Notes: generated from the sequence alone by a model not told the origin. Shown: positions 9,659 through 18,645, counted from the first letter of the stretch. The stretch: 64,000 nucleotides of DNA from JADJVL01 sp046331545 (GCA_046331545.1 JAXLQR010000002.1:248001-312000), one strand, 5' to 3'. A program made the numbers and translations.

Positions 9659-9921
9659 GAGCACCTCGATCTGCGAGCGCCGCGCCTTCCGGCGCTCGCA
9701 GATCGAGGTGCCAGACCGCGAAGCGGTCGTGGGAGACCGTTCCGGGAGCAGGAGGCGGATTCACCGGCCGCTCCTCCTCCAGGTCGGCAGGTCTGTGTGG
9801 CCGTCCAAGAGAACGTCTCGGCCATGTCCCCGACGACCGCTGCGCGGTCTGGCACCTCCGTTCGCCACGGTTCGCAAAGGGCGCGAACCGTGGTGAACGA
9901 AGGTGCTCATGGAAGGTCAAC
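9659..9921. repeat. multi-hairpin palindromic element, copy A
   Basis: This non-coding block lies between convergent genes (9590-9995, no credible ORF). It opens with a perfect 22-bp hairpin, 9661-9682 with 9690-9711 (AGCACCTCGATC ... GATCGAGGTGCC). Two mirror arms follow, each a small GACCGC/GCGGTC hairpin (9714-9728 and 9835-9849), that can also pair with each other. It closes with a 24-bp stem, 9852-9875 with 9883-9906, mismatched at two positions. The ends are inverted (AGCACCT / AGGTGCT), and TGGAAGGTCAA follows. Copy B at 22386-22650 shares the plan. Confidence 0.7.
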
Positions 9922-9995
9922 AGACCACCCACCAGGGCGTTTGTTCAGCGGCCAAGCCGGTCGGCGCGCCGCATCGCCCGCCCGGGAACGGCTGC

Positions 9996-11159
9996 CTACT
10001 TCACCGTCTCCCGGGCGATCATCAGCTCCTCATGCGTCGGCACCACCACCACGGCGATCCTTGAATCCCCGGTGCTGATGAGCCGCTCCCCCTGCCCGTC
10101 CCGGTTCGCGGCCTCATCCAGCTTCACGCCGAGGTAGGTCAAATGCCGGCACACCTCCGCCCGCAGCCGCGGACTGTTCGTCCCGATGCCGGCGGTGAAG
10201 GTGAGGGCGTCGATGCCGTCCATGACGCTGACGTAGCTGCCGATGAACTTGCGGACGTCGTAGGTGAGGATGTCCCGGGCGAGGGTGGCCCGGGGATTGC
10301 CGGCGTCGGCGGCGGCCTCGATCTCCCGGAAGTCGCTGCTCACGCCGCTGATGCCCAGCAGGCCCGACTTCTTGTTCAGCAGCTCGGTGATGGCGTGGTA
10401 GTCCAGGTGCTCCTTCTCGATGAGGAGGTCCACGATGCTGGGGTCCAGCGTCCCGCAGCGCGTGCCCATAATGACCCCCTGGAGCGGCGTCATCCCCATG
10501 CTCGTGTCCATGCTGTGCCCGTAGCGCACCGCGCAGACCGACGTCCCGTTGCCGATGTGGCAAGTGACGATCTTCAGGCTGCGCAGCGGCCGGGCCACCA
10601 GGATCGCGGTGCGGGCGGCCACATAGGCGTGGCTGGAGCCATGGAATCCGTAGCGGCGGATGCCGTACTTGCGGCTCAGCTCGTAGGGGATGCCGTAGGT
10701 GCGGGCGTACTCGGGGATCGTGTGGTGGAAGGCCGTGTCGAAGACCGCGATGTGGGGCACGTCCGGCAGGGCCGCCTTCGCCACCCGGATGCCCAGGGCG
10801 TTGGCGGGGTTGTGCAGGGGGGCGTAGAGGGCGTAGGCGTCGATGTCGGCCAGCACCTCGTCGGTGATGAGGGCGCTCTCCCCGTACTTCGGTCCGCCAT
10901 GCACCACCCGGTGGCCCACGGCGTGGATCTTCCCGTCCCCCGCCTGGGCCTCCAGCAGGTCCATGGTGGCCTTCAGGGCGGCGGTGTGGTCCGGGAGCGC
11001 CAGCTCCTCGACGCCGCTCACCTCGCCGGCCGCCCAGGTGATGCGCCCGTCCACGCCGATGCGCTCGGCGAGGCCCTCGAGGAGCAGGCTCTCGTCGGCC
11101 ATCTCGAAGAGGTTGAACTTCAGGCTGCTGGATCCGGCGTTGAGCACCAGGACGCGCAT
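9996..11159 (-). CDS. ackA: acetate kinase
   Basis: A 387-residue acetate kinase, interconverting acetyl phosphate plus ADP with acetate plus ATP in overflow metabolism or acetate uptake. The ASKHA-fold phosphate motif NAGSSSLKFNLF is at residues 6-17. Family blocks FDTAFH, GFHGSSHAY, CHIGNGTSVCAV and FTAGIGTNSP are all present, and length is standard. Its partner pta is two genes upstream, with purN between them. No ribosome-site anomaly was seen. Confidence 0.97.
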   Translation of the reverse strand: MRVLVLNAGSSSLKFNLFEMADESLLLEGLAERIGVDGRITWAAGEVSGVEELALPDHTAALKATMDLLEAQAGDGKIHAVGHRVVHGGPKYGESALITDEVLADIDAYALYAPLHNPANALGIRVAKAALPDVPHIAVFDTAFHHTIPEYARTYGIPYELSRKYGIRRYGFHGSSHAYVAARTAILVARPLRSLKIVTCHIGNGTSVCAVRYGHSMDTSMGMTPLQGVIMGTRCGTLDPSIVDLLIEKEHLDYHAITELLNKKSGLLGISGVSSDFREIEAAADAGNPRATLARDILTYDVRKFIGSYVSVMDGIDALTFTAGIGTNSPRLRAEVCRHLTYLGVKLDEAANRDGQGERLISTGDSRIAVVVVPTHEELMIARETVK

Positions 11160-11204
11160 GGGTGGCCTCCGGCACCAGTCTACGGAGGCGGGCGGCGATG
11201 CCGG

Positions 11205-11783
11205 TCACCTCCCCCGGAGGAAGTCCGCCAGGGCCTTCGGGTAGAGGTCCATCTCCGCGGCGTAGACCCGCTGCTGGAGCGCCTCCGGCGTGTCCCCGGC
11301 CAGCACCGGCACCCGGGCCTGGGCCAGGATGCGGCCGTGGTCGTACTGCTCGTCCACCAGGTGCACCGTGGCGCCGCTCTCCTTCTCCCCGGCCGCCACC
11401 ACCGCCCGGTGCACGTGCATGCCGTACATGCCCGGGCCCCCGTAGGCCGGCAGCAGGGCCGGGTGGATGTTGAGGATGCGGCCCTCCCAGCGCTTCGGGA
11501 CGCTGAGCTTCTTGAGCCAGCCCGCCAGGCAGATGAGGTCCACGCCTTCCGCCTCGCAGGCGGCATAGCAGGCCTCGGAGAAGGCCGCGTCACCCTCGAA
11601 AGCCCTGCGCTCGAGGACGACGCCCTTCAGGCCCTCGGCCTCGAGCTTCGCCAGGCCCGCGGCCTTGGGGCTCGACGCGATGGCCAGCACTGGATGGGCC
11701 GGCACCCGCCCCTCCCGGCAGGCCTTCAGGAGGTTCAGGGCGTTCCCGCCGCCGCCGCTGATGAAGAAGGCCAGACGCTTCAC
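11205..11783 (-). CDS. purN: phosphoribosylglycinamide formyltransferase (folate-dependent)
   Basis: A 192-residue GAR transformylase. It adds a formyl group from 10-formyltetrahydrofolate to glycinamide ribonucleotide in purine synthesis. The phosphate-binding loop SGGGGNALN is at 9-17. NIHPALLP carries the catalytic Asn and His, and the catalytic Asp lies in YDHGRIL. Length matches PurN. It overlaps the 3' end of pta by 4 nt and precedes ackA by 45 nt, so this purine gene sits inside a pta-ackA transcript. Confidence 0.93.
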   Translation of the reverse strand: MKRLAFFISGGGGNALNLLKACREGRVPAHPVLAIASSPKAAGLAKLEAEGLKGVVLERRAFEGDAAFSEACYAACEAEGVDLICLAGWLKKLSVPKRWEGRILNIHPALLPAYGGPGMYGMHVHRAVVAAGEKESGATVHLVDEQYDHGRILAQARVPVLAGDTPEALQQRVYAAEMDLYPKALADFLRGR

Positions 11784-12793
11784 CGCGCCCCCGCCTGGAG
11801 GCAGGTCACCACCGCCACGTCCACGATGTCCTCCCAGGAACAGCCCCTGCTCAGGTCGTTGCCGGGCTTCGCCAGGCCCTGGAGCAGGGGGCCCGTGGCG
11901 GAGCAGCCGCCCAGGCGCTCAGCGGTCTTGTAGGCGATGTTGCCGGCGTCCAGGTCCGGGAAGACCAGCACCGTGGCGCGGCCGGCCACGGCGCTCCCGG
12001 GCGCCTTCTTCGCGCCCACCGACGGCAGCAGGGCGGCGTCCAGCTGCAGTTCGCCGTCGGCGGAGAGGCCGGGCCAGCGCTCCCGGAAGATCCGCAGGGC
12101 CTCGCGCACCTTGTCCACCTTCGGATGCTCCGCCGAACCCTTCGTCGAGAAGCTCAGGAAGGCCACCCGCGGCTCGATCCCCAGGCTGGCCGCGCTGCCG
12201 GCGGCGGCCTTGGCGATGTCCGCCAACTGCTCGGGGGTCGGGTCGGGCACCACCCCGCAGTCGCTGAAGACCATCGCCCCGCCCTCCCCGAAGGCCGCGT
12301 CCGGGTGGACCATGAGGAAGAAGCTGCTGACGGTGCGGATGCCCGGCGCGGCGCCGAGGGTCTGGAGGCAGGCCCGCACGGTCTCCGCGGTGGTGTTCAG
12401 GGCGCCGGCCACGAAGCCGTCGGCGTGGCCCTCCCGCACCATCATGCCGCCGAACCACAGCGGCTCCTTCACCGCCTCCAGGGCCAGCGCCTCGCTGATG
12501 CCCTTCGCGCGGCGGGCCTCCCAGAAGGCGCCCGCCAGCTCGCCGGTGAGCTCGTCGTCCGCGGGGTTCCGCAGCCCGGCCCGTCCCAGGTCGAGCCCCA
12601 GCGCCCGGGCCCGCGCGGCCATGGCGGCGGGCTCGCCGAGCACCGTCACCGCGCAGAGGTCCTCCGAGATCAGGGCGTGGGCCGCCCGCAGGGTGCGGTC
12701 GTCCACGCCCTCGGGCAGGACGACGTGGCGGCGCGCGGCCCGGGCCTTGGCGCGGAGGGACTCGAAGCAGGCGGCGTGGTTCGCGTTCGCCAT
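11780..12793 (-). CDS. pta: phosphate acetyltransferase
   Basis: A 337-residue short-form phosphotransacetylase, converting acetyl-CoA and phosphate to acetyl phosphate and CoA. It contains the PTA/PTB domain (LPEGVDDRT near the start, FGGMMVREGHADGFVAGA, VFSDCGVVPDPTPEQLADIA, FPDLDAGNIAYKTAERLGG). No N-terminal DRTGG or regulatory domains are present, as in short bacterial Pta. It pairs functionally with ackA downstream. Confidence 0.95.
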   Translation of the reverse strand: MANANHAACFESLRAKARAARRHVVLPEGVDDRTLRAAHALISEDLCAVTVLGEPAAMAARARALGLDLGRAGLRNPADDELTGELAGAFWEARRAKGISEALALEAVKEPLWFGGMMVREGHADGFVAGALNTTAETVRACLQTLGAAPGIRTVSSFFLMVHPDAAFGEGGAMVFSDCGVVPDPTPEQLADIAKAAAGSAASLGIEPRVAFLSFSTKGSAEHPKVDKVREALRIFRERWPGLSADGELQLDAALLPSVGAKKAPGSAVAGRATVLVFPDLDAGNIAYKTAERLGGCSATGPLLQGLAKPGNDLSRGCSWEDIVDVAVVTCLQAGAR

Positions 12794-12800
12794 GGCGGGC

Positions 12801-13157
12801 TCAGCGCCGGGCCTTGCGGGCCACCGCCGGTGGCAGCGGGTCCGCGAGGAAGACCTGGGGATCCACCCCGGTGGTCTCGAGGAAGACCTGGCCCAGGCTC
12901 AGGGCCCCGCTGGTGGATTCGTCCAGGTAGACGCTCTCCACCCGGTGCAGGGGCACGTACCGCGTGCCCAGGGCCACCTGGTCCGCCTGGCCGTGCTTGA
13001 CCAGGCTCATGAGCTCCTCCCAGGGCGCGAGGTCCACGCCGCGGATCACCAGGCCCGCGGCCTCCAGGCCCAGGATGCGGCCCCAGAACTTCTGCCGGGG
13101 GTTGTGGAGCACCGCCACCACGAGCTGGCCGCGCTGGAAGGGCATGGAGAGGGGCAT
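12801..13157 (-). CDS. conserved hypothetical protein
   Basis: A 118-residue soluble protein with no signal peptide or membrane segment. I do not recognise the family. It looks like a small beta-rich domain (QLVVAVLHNPRQKFWGRILGLEAAGLVIRGVDL) followed by a helical end. The start ATG has GAGG 5 nt upstream. It sits 7 nt before pta and 7 nt after the next membrane protein gene, so it is probably part of that operon. Confidence 0.6.
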   Translation of the reverse strand: MPLSMPFQRGQLVVAVLHNPRQKFWGRILGLEAAGLVIRGVDLAPWEELMSLVKHGQADQVALGTRYVPLHRVESVYLDESTSGALSLGQVFLETTGVDPQVFLADPLPPAVARKARR

Positions 13158-13164
13158 GGGGACC

Positions 13165-13821
13165 TCAGAGGAAGAAGGACAGGATGCGGTAGTTGGGGCT
13201 GGGCAGGCCCGGCTCCCGCAGCCGCAGCTCCGCGGCGTCCTGGACGGTCCAGCCGAGCCCCTGCCGCGCCAGGGTCGCCTGCCGCACCGCCACGCCGCCG
13301 GGCTTGGGGATGCCGAGGTTCCTGGGCAGCTGGTAGGGCACCAGGTCCTTGACCCGCGTGAACTCGTCCAGCTCGCCGCGGTAGTCCCAGCGCACCCGGT
13401 AGTCCACCTGGCCGAGGGTCCTTCCGTCGTAGGTCCGCGGCGGCGTGACCGCCACCACCTCGTCCAGCACGAGCCGCCCCGCGAGGAGCTGGAGGGCGGG
13501 CCCCTCCACGCGCCCGTAGCCCCGGGCCTTCGCGGTCCACTCCCGCCCCGACCAGAAGCCCATCAGCCGGAGCTGGGCCTCCTCGTTCGAGCCCGGGGCG
13601 GGCGGGGCCAGGCGGGCCTCCAGGGTGCGCGGATAGCCGAGCTGCGCCATCAGCAGGCCCTTCGCGTGGAAGGGGAAGCAGGCCGGCGCGGGCCCCTCCT
13701 TCGAGGCGAGGCCCGGCCCGAGGCGGAGGAGGAGGAACCAGGCCGCGGGCAGGAGCAGCATGGACCCCCACCGCAGGGCGCGGCGGAGGGCCGGGTTCAG
13801 GGGAGCGCGCCTGGGGGCCAT
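13165..13821 (-). CDS. hypothetical protein with N-terminal membrane anchor
   Basis: A 218-residue protein with one N-terminal hydrophobic segment (MLLLPAAWFLLLRLGPGL), so it is probably anchored to the inner membrane with the rest outside the cytoplasm. No known motif is recognised. The soluble part reads as mixed beta structure. I chose the ATG at 13821 over one 18 nt upstream because a GGGG run precedes it; both remain possible. It is followed by the 118-residue gene and pta. Confidence 0.55.
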   Translation of the reverse strand: MAPRRAPLNPALRRALRWGSMLLLPAAWFLLLRLGPGLASKEGPAPACFPFHAKGLLMAQLGYPRTLEARLAPPAPGSNEEAQLRLMGFWSGREWTAKARGYGRVEGPALQLLAGRLVLDEVVAVTPPRTYDGRTLGQVDYRVRWDYRGELDEFTRVKDLVPYQLPRNLGIPKPGGVAVRQATLARQGLGWTVQDAAELRLREPGLPSPNYRILSFFL

Positions 13822-13851
13822 CCCCCCATCATCCCCCAACCGGCGCGGGAA

Positions 13852-15201
13852 TCAGAGCGCGGGGCCCTCGACGTGGAGCCGCGCCTCGGAGAAGGCCTCG
13901 AGGGCGAAGCGGGGACCTTCCAGGCCCTGTCCGGAGGCGGCGAGGCCACCGAAGGGGGCGGCGTCCACCCGGTAGGTCGGGGGGAGGTTCAGCAGGACGC
14001 AGCCCGCGCGGAGCACCTCCCGGGCCCTCGCCCACCGGCCCAGGTTGCGGGTGTAGACGCTGGCCCGGAGGCCGAAGCGGGTGGCCGCGGCGCGGGCCAG
14101 CCCCTCCTCGAAGTCGGCCACCGCCGTGAGCACGGTGACCGGCCCGAAAAGCTCCTCGCAGCAGAGGGGATCGCTGTCGGCCACGCCGGTGAGCACCGCG
14201 GGCGGGAGGAGCCGGCCGCGCCGGGTCCCCCGCAGCAAGGCGGTGGCGCCCGCGTCCACGGCCCGGTCCACGGCGGCCTCGAGCCGCGCGGCGACGGCCT
14301 CGTCGATGAGGGGGCCGACCACCGTGGCCGGGTCCAGGGGGTCGCCGACCGGCAGGGCCCGCACGGCGCCCACGAAGGCCTCCGCGAAGGCCTCGAATCC
14401 CGCCGCCTCGACATAGATCCGCTGGGCCTTGCAGCAGCTCTGGCCCGCGGAGGCCACCGCCGCCGGCGCGAGGGCCCTCGCGGCCTGGACCGGGTCCACG
14501 CTGGCGTCGAGGACCACGGCGGCGTTGCCGCCCAGCTCCAGCACCAGGGGCTTGCCGCCCAGCACCCCGCGGAGGTGCAGGCCCACGCGCTCGCTGCCGG
14601 TGAAGCTCACGAGGGCGATGCGCGGATCCTTCGCCAGCCCTTCGGCCACCGCCGGCGCGACGTCGGCCATCTGGACCAGATGCTCCGGCAGGGCGTCCGG
14701 AGTGGCCCGCAGGAGTCCGTCCAGCAGGAGCGCCGAGGTGCGGGACGCCTGGGGGCAGGGCTTCCACACCACGCTGCACCCCGCGCCCAGGGCCGGGGCC
14801 AGCTTGTGGAGGGCGAGGTTCACGGGGAAGTTGAAGGGCGTGATGGCCAGGACGGGCCCCACGGGGAAGCGGCGCAGCACGGCCCGGCAGCCCGCGCCCC
14901 CGGGCAGCAGGTCGTAGGGGATCGCCTCCTCGCCGAAGGCGGCCACGGCCTCCGCGGTGGCCCGCAGGGTCATCAGCCCCCGCTGCACTTCCGCGGTGGC
15001 CTGGGCGATGGGCTTGCCCGTCTCCTCGGAGATGCCCCGGGCCAGGTCCGGCAGGCTGCGCCGCACCTCCTCCCGCCAGGCCTCCAGCAGGTCGATGCGG
15101 ACCCGCCTCGACGCGCCGCGCCAGACCTCGAAGGAACGGGTCGCCCGCGCCAGGGCCTCGTCGGGCCGGAAATCCTCGGTCGAGGTCGGGGCGGGGCTCA
15201 T
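13852..15201 (-). CDS. aldehyde dehydrogenase family protein
   Basis: A 449-residue NAD(P)-dependent aldehyde dehydrogenase. The Rossmann region has ITPFNFPVNLALHKLAPAL and WKPCPQASRTSALLL. FTGSERVG precedes the general-base motif LELGGNAAVVLD. The catalytic cysteine is in the block ASAGQSCCKAQRIYVE, and CCEELFGPVTVLTAV follows. Overall it resembles the succinate-semialdehyde/lactaldehyde type, but the substrate cannot be read from sequence. It overlaps the preceding secreted-protein gene by 4 nt. Confidence 0.9.
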   Translation of the reverse strand: MSPAPTSTEDFRPDEALARATRSFEVWRGASRRVRIDLLEAWREEVRRSLPDLARGISEETGKPIAQATAEVQRGLMTLRATAEAVAAFGEEAIPYDLLPGGAGCRAVLRRFPVGPVLAITPFNFPVNLALHKLAPALGAGCSVVWKPCPQASRTSALLLDGLLRATPDALPEHLVQMADVAPAVAEGLAKDPRIALVSFTGSERVGLHLRGVLGGKPLVLELGGNAAVVLDASVDPVQAARALAPAAVASAGQSCCKAQRIYVEAAGFEAFAEAFVGAVRALPVGDPLDPATVVGPLIDEAVAARLEAAVDRAVDAGATALLRGTRRGRLLPPAVLTGVADSDPLCCEELFGPVTVLTAVADFEEGLARAAATRFGLRASVYTRNLGRWARAREVLRAGCVLLNLPPTYRVDAAPFGGLAASGQGLEGPRFALEAFSEARLHVEGPAL

Positions 15202-16004
15202 TTCAGGGGTGCTCCCATGAGCGACTGGAAGCGACGCACCGCCTCCGGGAGGGGACGGGGCTCGGGGAGGTGGAGCACCGCGATGACCTGGCCGTTGGAT
15301 CCGACGACGCCCGCGCCGTCGGACAGGATCCACCAGTCCTCGGCGCCCACGAGGTCCTTGAAGTGGTAGGCCCGGCTCCCCAGCATGCGCTGGCACCGGG
15401 AGAGCAGGTCCGCCTGGCCGGGATCGTTCAGCCAGGCCAGGAAGGCCTCCGGGCTGGCCCGGAGCAGGCCGCCCTCCCCCACCCACCCGGGGTCGAGGGC
15501 GGGGATGCCCTCCCCCTTCGGCATGCGGTCGCCGAGGAAGGGGCGGAAGGCCTCCTCGAGGCGGGTCCGGGCCACGCCCTCCCCGTAGTCCCGGCGCCAT
15601 CCCTCGGCGCTCGCGGCGATCCAGGCCCGCAGGGCCTGCTGACAGCCGAGCCGGTAGGCCGCCTCCAGGTCCACGCGGCCGTGCCCCTTCGTGCCGGCGC
15701 AGGGGCCCTTGCACTTGAAGACCACGTCCCGGGCCGCCCACTCGGCGCCCTCGAACTTCAGCCACACGAGCCGGGCCAGGGCGCCGAGGGGCGCGTCGGC
15801 GCGGGAGGCGCCGAAGCCGTGGACCTCCCCGTCCGGCCCGCTCACCGCGAGCCCCTCCCCGGGACGCAGGTCGGGACGGCGCCCCTGGGCCGCGGCGTTC
15901 GGGGTCACCGCTCCGGGCCCGCCCGGGGCCTGCGCGGTCCCGGCCGCCCAGGGCGCGCCCGCGAGCACCGCGGCCAGCGCCCCGCACCGCAGCCTTCGCA
16001 CCAT
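15198..16004 (-). CDS. secreted protein, possibly penicillin-binding-like (DUF2300-like)
   Basis: A 268-residue exported protein with a signal peptide (cleavage near GTAQA, about residue 25). The middle, with CKGPCAGTKGHGRVDLEAAYRLGCQQALRAW given here as two parts (CKGPCAGTKGHGRVDL, then EAAYRLGCQQALRAW), loosely recalls the transpeptidase-family pattern of a cysteine-rich turn before a helix. No SxxK catalytic serine motif is evident at the expected PLGALARLVW position. This could be a degenerate penicillin-binding fold of the DUF2300 kind. That is a weak resemblance, and function is unknown. The start has GGAGG upstream. Confidence 0.5.
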   Translation of the reverse strand: MVRRLRCGALAAVLAGAPWAAGTAQAPGGPGAVTPNAAAQGRRPDLRPGEGLAVSGPDGEVHGFGASRADAPLGALARLVWLKFEGAEWAARDVVFKCKGPCAGTKGHGRVDLEAAYRLGCQQALRAWIAASAEGWRRDYGEGVARTRLEEAFRPFLGDRMPKGEGIPALDPGWVGEGGLLRASPEAFLAWLNDPGQADLLSRCQRMLGSRAYHFKDLVGAEDWWILSDGAGVVGSNGQVIAVLHLPEPRPLPEAVRRFQSLMGAPLK

Positions 16005-16051
16005 GGGATCCCTCCGGGCGCAGTCTAGCGCGGCCCTGGCAGACTGGGACC

Positions 16052-17266
16052 ATGACCGGCCGCATGGTGCTGACGAACCTGCGGGGCCTGCTGAGCCCCG
16101 ACCCCACCCGCCCCTGGACCGTCCAGCGCGTGCCCGACGCGGCCGTGGCGGTCCAGGATGGCCGGGTGGCCTGGTCCGGCCCCCGCCGGGAGCTGCCCCT
16201 GGCCTGGCGGGAGGTCCCGACCGCCGATGGCGGCGGCGCCTGGGCCACGCCGGGATTCGTGGATCCTCACACGCACCTCCTCTTCGCCGGGGACCGCAGC
16301 GGGGAATTCAACCGCCGCCTCCACGGCGTCCCCTACGCCGCGATCGCGGCGGAGGGCGGCGGCATCCGCGAGACCGTCCGCGCGACCCGGGAAGCCTCGG
16401 TGGACGCACTGGTGCAGGGCGGCGAGGCGCGCCTGCGCGTGCTGCGGGAACGGGGCGTGGTGCACCTGGAGGCCAAGACCGGCTACGGCCTCGAACTGGA
16501 GGCGGAATCCAGGCTCCTGGAGGCCTACGCCCGGCTGAAGGCCGCGGGAGCGCCCCTGGACGTCACGCTCCTCCCGGCCCATGACGTGCCCGTGGAAGCC
16601 GCCGGCGACGCCGAGGGCTACGCGGCGCGGGTCGCGCGGGAATGGCTGCCCGAGCTGGCACGGCGCCATCCCGGGGTGGCCCGCTACGTGGACGTCTTCG
16701 TCGAGGAGGGCGTCTTCACCCCCGACCAGGGGCGGCGGATCTTCGCCGCCGGCGCCGCCCTGGGGCTCCAGGCCCGGGTGCACGCCGACGAGCTGAGCTG
16801 GACCGGCGGGGCGGAGCTCGCGGCCGAGGTGGGCGCGGCCTCCGCCGACCACCTGATGTTCTGCAGTCCGGAGGGCATGCGGGCCATGGCGGCCGCGGGC
16901 GTCCGCCCCATCCTCCTGCCGGCGACCACCCTCTTCCTCGGCATGCGGGACTGGGCGCCGGCCCGGGCCATGATCGAGGCCGGCTGCGAGCTGGCCCTGG
17001 CCTCGGACTTCAACCCCGGCTCGAGCCCCTGCCTCGATCCCCTCCTGGTCCTGCGCCTGGGCTGCCTCCAGCTCCGACTGACCTTCGAGGAGGCCTTCAC
17101 CGCGATGACCCTCCACGCCGCCCGCAGCCTCGGCCGCGAGGACCTCGGACACCTCGGGCCCGGGGCCCGGGCGGAGATCCTCCTGTGGGACCTCGGGGAC
17201 CCGCTGGAGCTCGTCTACTGGGTCGGAGAGGCCTTCCGGCCACGTTTCCCGCCCGGCCGGGCCTGA
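16052..17266 (+). CDS. hutI: imidazolonepropionase
   Basis: A 404-residue amidohydrolase-superfamily enzyme that opens imidazolone-5-propionate to formiminoglutamate in histidine breakdown. The metal ligands DPHTHLLF (His73, His75), the KTGYGL block near 145, HADELSW and SDFNPGS are all present and typical of HutI. Length is normal. No other hut genes (hutH, hutU, hutG) are in the window, so the pathway is split or this gene stands alone. The ribosome site is weak (GGGA). Confidence 0.92.
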   Translation: MTGRMVLTNLRGLLSPDPTRPWTVQRVPDAAVAVQDGRVAWSGPRRELPLAWREVPTADGGGAWATPGFVDPHTHLLFAGDRSGEFNRRLHGVPYAAIAAEGGGIRETVRATREASVDALVQGGEARLRVLRERGVVHLEAKTGYGLELEAESRLLEAYARLKAAGAPLDVTLLPAHDVPVEAAGDAEGYAARVAREWLPELARRHPGVARYVDVFVEEGVFTPDQGRRIFAAGAALGLQARVHADELSWTGGAELAAEVGAASADHLMFCSPEGMRAMAAAGVRPILLPATTLFLGMRDWAPARAMIEAGCELALASDFNPGSSPCLDPLLVLRLGCLQLRLTFEEAFTAMTLHAARSLGREDLGHLGPGARAEILLWDLGDPLELVYWVGEAFRPRFPPGRA

Positions 17267-17271
17267 ATCCC

Positions 17272-17300
17272 TTGGATCGGGGCCTCGGGGGACCTACATT
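17272..17300 (+). promoter_or_regulatory. candidate promoter for the 17333 lipoprotein
   Basis: TTGGAT (17272-17277) and TACATT (17295-17300) are separated by 17 bp, a sigma-70-like pair ending 32 bp before the start codon. Confidence 0.45.
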
Positions 17301-17332
17301 CCCCTCAGCCCTCTCTCGACTGCGGAGGTTCC

Positions 17333-18187
17333 ATGCTTCCTGAGCGCCCGCGCCTCGTTCCCGTGGCCTTCCCCGCCCTGGCCCTGCTGCTGGCCGCCGG
17401 ATGCGGAGGGTCCGGAGGCTCGACGTCCCAGCCCGCCGCCTCCGTCTCCGCCGCCGAGGCCCTGCGCCTCACCGAGACCTTCCTCCAGGTCGAGGGGCGA
17501 CAGTCCCAGCCCGGCTACTTCCCGGCCGCCCCCCTGGCGCCGGGGGACCGCGGCTCGGCCGCGCGGGCGGCATCCGCGCTGGCGGCCGGCACCTGCGGGG
17601 ACGTGACCATCGACTACCCGACGCCCACGACCATGCGGATCACGGTGGACTTCGCGGGCTGCCCGAAGGAGATCACCGACCACATCTCGGGCCGCCTGGT
17701 CATCACCATCGGGCTGGGCGCCAACCCCTCCTGGCTCGTGGACTACCAGGCCCTGCGCGCCGCCTCCGGCACGGAGTCCTGGACCATCAACGGGATGAAG
17801 GGGCTCCTCAAGGACACGACCAGGCAGGAGGCCTCGATCCAAACGCAAAACCTGTCCGTCGCCTACGCCGACAGCGCCAAGCCTGGAGAGGCCCGCAGCT
17901 ACATGTTCAACGCGGCGCTCACCGGCTCCTGGGCCACCGCGGGCCAGTACCGGATCTGGGGGACCTACAGCCTCACCAGCAGCCAGGACGGCTCCGTGAG
18001 CGCCACGGTCGCCAAGGAGGATCCCCTGACCTATGCGGCGGGGTGCTGCTACCCCTCGTCGGGCTCCATCCGCTACACCCGGAACGGGGCCGGAGCCACC
18101 GCGACCTTCCTGGCGCCCTGCGGCACCGTGCGGATCCAGCCGGACGGCGGGACCGCGGAGACGCGCGCCCTGGCGGCCTGCCAGTAG
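17333..18187 (+). CDS. hypothetical lipoprotein
   Basis: A 284-residue protein with a lipoprotein signal: a hydrophobic run and lipobox LLAAGC with Cys at about residue 23, followed by a Gly/Ser linker. It is therefore probably membrane-anchored outside the cytoplasm. The mature part looks beta-rich, with several Cys (TCGDVTIDYP, AGCPKEI, AGCCYPSSG, APCGTVRI). I do not recognise a family. It has its own promoter-like site and a strong terminator, so it is likely a single-gene transcript. Confidence 0.65.
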   Translation: MLPERPRLVPVAFPALALLLAAGCGGSGGSTSQPAASVSAAEALRLTETFLQVEGRQSQPGYFPAAPLAPGDRGSAARAASALAAGTCGDVTIDYPTPTTMRITVDFAGCPKEITDHISGRLVITIGLGANPSWLVDYQALRAASGTESWTINGMKGLLKDTTRQEASIQTQNLSVAYADSAKPGEARSYMFNAALTGSWATAGQYRIWGTYSLTSSQDGSVSATVAKEDPLTYAAGCCYPSSGSIRYTRNGAGATATFLAPCGTVRIQPDGGTAETRALAACQ

Positions 18188-18204
18188 CCGTCGGCCCTTC
18201 CATG

Positions 18205-18236
18205 ACGAAGCCCCGGGGGGGAACCCGGGGCTTCGT
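18205..18236. terminator. bidirectional terminator
   Basis: A perfect 13-bp hairpin (ACGAAGCCCCGGG / CCCGGGGCTTCGT) lies between the convergent ends of the 17333 lipoprotein gene and the YdcH-like gene. Confidence 0.7.
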
Positions 18237-18256
18237 CTTGGGATGCTGAAGCGGCC

Positions 18257-18490
18257 CTACTGGGGACTCATCCGGTTGGCTTCCTCCACGATGCGGTAGA
18301 TCCGTTCCTTGGCCCGGAGCTTGACCTTCTTGAGCTCCACTTCCTCCAGGGATTCCCGGGCGGAGAGCCGGGACTTGGTCTGGAGGCTCACCAGCCGCTC
18401 GTCCGCGCTCCGATGTTCCTCCATCAGGCGCCGGAATTCGTGGTGCTCCTTCATCAAACGGTCGCGCATGTCGGGACGCAGGAAGTCCAT
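18257..18490 (-). CDS. YdcH/DUF465-like small protein
   Basis: A 77-residue, highly charged, mainly helical protein (MKEHHEFRRLMEEHRSADERL, then a Lys/Arg/Glu-rich helix LEEVELKKVKLRAKERIYRI). This layout matches the DUF465/YdcH family of small coiled-coil proteins of unknown function. The ATG at 18490 has GGAG 6 nt upstream; a GTG two codons earlier would overlap that site, so the ATG is preferred. Confidence 0.7.
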   Translation of the reverse strand: MDFLRPDMRDRLMKEHHEFRRLMEEHRSADERLVSLQTKSRLSARESLEEVELKKVKLRAKERIYRIVEEANRMSPQ

Positions 18491-18645
18491 GGGCACTCCG
18501 GAAAGGGACCACCCCCGGTTTCCAGGGGGGTGGCGGGGTTGAACAGAGGCGTCCGTGTGTGGCCGTAAGGTAGTCCCTTCCCCGGGGGCGTCAAGGCGGA
18601 ATTTCTCAGGTTTTCCGCGCCTTTCGGGCCTGCCATGCTGGCCCC

